From Gammaproteobacteria bacterium (GTDB lineage Bacteria > Pseudomonadota > Gammaproteobacteria > PS1 > Pseudothioglobaceae), in assembly GCA_029941485.1 (NCBI GenBank), contig JAPYOZ010000038.1:1-8224 (forward strand): DNA of 8,224 bases, written 5' to 3'. The position numbers were made by a program, and so were the translations under genes. This document shows, in pieces, positions 6,807-8,224 of this stretch. The notes beneath the pieces are model-generated. The model saw only the letters and a program-made list of their open reading frames with translations. It made no database searches and was not told the DNA's origin. Position 1 is the stretch's first letter. Each line of letters begins with the position of its first letter.

Positions 6807-6811
6807 TTTGT

Positions 6812-7282
6812 ATGCGACATTTTATACCCCTCAAAGCGTTAGCGAGCATTGTTAGTTTTATCTTGTTATTAGGCTTGGCTCAATCAATTCATGCAGAAAG
6901 TATTGAAGCAAAAGAGTTTTCAACCGATGTGCAGGAAATGCGTTATCGGGCTTTAATTGATGAGATTCGCTGCCCGGTTTGTCAAGGCCAAAGTATTGGT
7001 GGATCAAATGCCGGTCTTGCTAAGGATTTACGTGGGCAAGTTAGGAGTATGATTATTAAAAACAATAGTGATGATGAAATTCGTCAATTTATGGTGGATC
7101 GATACGGAGACTTTGTCGTATTTAAACCACCAATTAATAAGAATACATATTTGTTATGGATTGGCCCTTTTGCATTTTTAGCGTTAGGATTGTTCTTTTT
7201 TATTCGTTCATTATCGAATAAAAATAAAAATACAAGATCCCAGGAAGTCGATACTGCAAAAGCCAAAGAATTGTTAAAGTGA
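6812..7282 (+). CDS. ccmH: Cytochrome c maturation protein CcmH (CycL family)
   Basis: CcmH is an inner-membrane protein with a periplasmic thiol domain that works with CcmG and CcmF to keep the CXXCH cysteines of apocytochrome c reduced for haem attachment. The 156-aa product has a signal peptide (MRHF, hydrophobic core 8-22, likely cleavage after SIHA28). The active motif R53-C54-P-V-C57-QGQSI is followed by the family segments GGSNAGLAKDLR and YGDFVVFKPP, and there is a membrane helix at about 113-133 with a short charged tail. This is the short CcmH; E. coli CcmH has an extra TPR (CcmI-like) part. The ATG at 6812 is preferred because it gives a clean signal peptide; a TTG at 6800 would add four residues. 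A weak -10 (TAAAAT, 6778-6783) lies upstream; no Shine-Dalgarno is seen. The other ccm genes are not next to it: upstream is divergent uup. Confidence 0.93.
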   Translation: MRHFIPLKALASIVSFILLLGLAQSIHAESIEAKEFSTDVQEMRYRALIDEIRCPVCQGQSIGGSNAGLAKDLRGQVRSMIIKNNSDDEIRQFMVDRYGDFVVFKPPINKNTYLLWIGPFAFLALGLFFFIRSLSNKNKNTRSQEVDTAKAKELLK

Positions 7283-7689
7283 GCCAACAACAAGTACTAC
7301 TGATTACAACTGAAGACAGAGGAGCAGTAGAAATCACCCAACTAGTGAATGATATTGTTTCACAAGACAAGGAAAATTCCGCTTTGTGCCATGTTTTTGT
7401 TACGCACACCTCGGCATCACTGATGATTACTGGCAATGAGGATCTTGATGTGCTGTCAGACATTGAAGATTATTTTCAAGGTATTGTAAAAGATGGTAAT
7501 CCAAAGTATCGACATAATAACGAAGGTAAATTTGATATGTCGGGCCATATTCGCTCAATTCTGACCGGAGAAAGTAAGACGATTCCGATCCAAGAAGGCC
7601 AACTGGCTTTGGGTAAATTTCAGGGTTTGTTTTTGTATGAACACCGTGCTGGCAAAAATAACCGAAAATTAATTGTGACTTTATCGTGA
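7279..7689 (+). CDS. yjbQ: YjbQ/UPF0047 family protein
   Basis: The 136-aa product covers a full UPF0047 domain, a small cytoplasmic beta-rich fold that assembles into trimers. Members such as E. coli YjbQ have been reported to have weak thiamine-phosphate synthase activity, but the true role is unclear. Conserved features are H43-T-S45-A-S-L, N53-E54, H79, D86-M with H90 (KFDMSGHIRSIL), and the terminal LGKFQGLFLYEHR (111-123) with E121 and H122. The GTG start at 7279 overlaps the ccmH stop as GTGA, with no Shine-Dalgarno, so translation probably depends on ribosomes finishing ccmH. It is linked the same way to the downstream TPR gene. I know of no established functional tie between this family and cytochrome c maturation, so the grouping may be just operon packing. 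Confidence 0.9.
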   Translation: MSQQQVLLITTEDRGAVEITQLVNDIVSQDKENSALCHVFVTHTSASLMITGNEDLDVLSDIEDYFQGIVKDGNPKYRHNNEGKFDMSGHIRSILTGESKTIPIQEGQLALGKFQGLFLYEHRAGKNNRKLIVTLS

Positions 7690-8224
7690 GCAGTGAAACA
7701 GAACTTAGCAGATTAATGGTGAGTGCTTATACACACCAAAAAAATGGTGAGTTGTCTTTGGCAATTCAAGCGTGGAATGCATTATTAAATTACGATGGTG
7801 CTGATAAGGCTTTGCAAGCAAATGCACATTTAAGCTTAGGTAATTTACATCAGTTACAAGGCAATGATGAGTTGGCTATTGAAAGTATGTCTAGTGCCAT
7901 TAAGTCTAATCCAAATAGTGCTGAAGCCTATTTTTGTTTGGCGTATATGGAGCAAGAAAAAGAATTATTTGACTCAGCGACTGAGTATTTTGAAAAAGCC
8001 CTTGCGCTTAACAATAAAGATGTCGGTGCGTTTAATAATTTAGGCAATTGCTATGATCGATTGAATAAAATTGACAAGGCAATCATTGCTTATTCTCAGG
8101 CAATCAGTCTTGATAAGGATTATATTACAGCTATTTATAATCGTGGTAATGCTTACATGAAAAAATCACAAGATGATTTTGCCTTAGAAGATCTGAATAA
8201 AGCCATTGAATTGGATGCAAATTT
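7686..8224 (+). CDS. Tetratricopeptide repeat protein, N-terminal part (cut by window edge)
   Basis: The first 179 codons are present, and the frame is open to the right edge. They form about five consecutive TPR units (roughly residues 11-44, 46-78, 80-112, 114-146 and 148-179), with consensus positions such as AHLSLGNLHQLQGN, AYFCLAYMEQEKE and FNNLGNCYDRL. TPR solenoids serve as protein-binding scaffolds. There is no signal peptide or membrane helix at the N-terminus, so this part should be cytoplasmic. That argues against CcmI, which starts with two membrane helices, even though a TPR protein near ccmH invites that call. The GTG at 7686 overlaps the yjbQ stop as GTGA. A catalytic C-terminal domain could lie beyond the window, so no function is assigned. 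Confidence 0.85.
   Translation, partial: MSSETELSRLMVSAYTHQKNGELSLAIQAWNALLNYDGADKALQANAHLSLGNLHQLQGNDELAIESMSSAIKSNPNSAEAYFCLAYMEQEKELFDSATEYFEKALALNNKDVGAFNNLGNCYDRLNKIDKAIIAYSQAISLDKDYITAIYNRGNAYMKKSQDDFALEDLNKAIELDAN

Noticed and set aside
6800..6811. TTG start for ccmH
   Set aside because: It puts MIFC before a good ATG-led signal peptide, lacks a ribosome binding site and lies in the inverted repeat; ATG at 6812 is simpler.
7686..8224. TPR gene as ccmI
   Set aside because: CcmI begins with two membrane helices, but this N-terminus is soluble TPR from the start, and yjbQ separates it from ccmH.

Overview
The window reads as a compact, AT-rich bacterial chromosome segment of gammaproteobacterial type. 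The murA-hisG order next to an mlaC gene, a Uup-type ABC-F protein close to E. coli Uup, and a system I cytochrome c maturation gene all point that way. Low GC, very short intergenic gaps and repeated stop/start overlaps resemble streamlined marine or symbiotic sulfur-oxidiser lineages (SUP05/Thioglobus and bivalve symbionts). That placement is an inference from style, not an identification. I see no tRNA, rRNA, CRISPR array, insertion sequence, phage gene or integration scar.

Left block (1-2265, minus strand): a tightly packed set reads mlaC -> murA -> hisG (hisG runs off the left edge). It joins outer-membrane lipid transport (periplasmic phospholipid shuttle), the first committed step of peptidoglycan synthesis, and the first step of histidine synthesis. 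The mlaC stop and the murA GTG start share one base. Genes often found between mlaC and murA (mlaB, ibaG) are absent, and mlaFED are not upstream, because a divergent uvrC sits there.

Centre (2314-4913): uvrC (nucleotide excision repair endonuclease) is divergent from mlaC across 48 bp. It is followed by a small two-helix membrane-protein ORF with no ordinary start codon: either an AUU start behind a near-perfect Shine-Dalgarno, or a GTG-started gene broken by one extra T. Its end overlaps, tail to tail, the end of a HAD-superfamily hydrolase gene on the minus strand.

Right block: uup (minus) is transcribed first, then the HAD gene, through a GTGA overlap. Divergent from uup across about 50 bp is a plus-strand chain: ccmH (haem-thiol reductant of cytochrome c maturation), a YjbQ/UPF0047 protein, and a TPR protein that runs off the right edge. 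Each is joined to the next by a GTGA overlap. The uup/ccmH divergent region carries an extended -10 and a perfect 7-bp inverted repeat.

Most genes are ordinary housekeeping genes. The least explained items are the start-less small membrane ORF, the solitary HAD domain with an Asn/Lys-rich insertion, and the ccmH-yjbQ-TPR chain.
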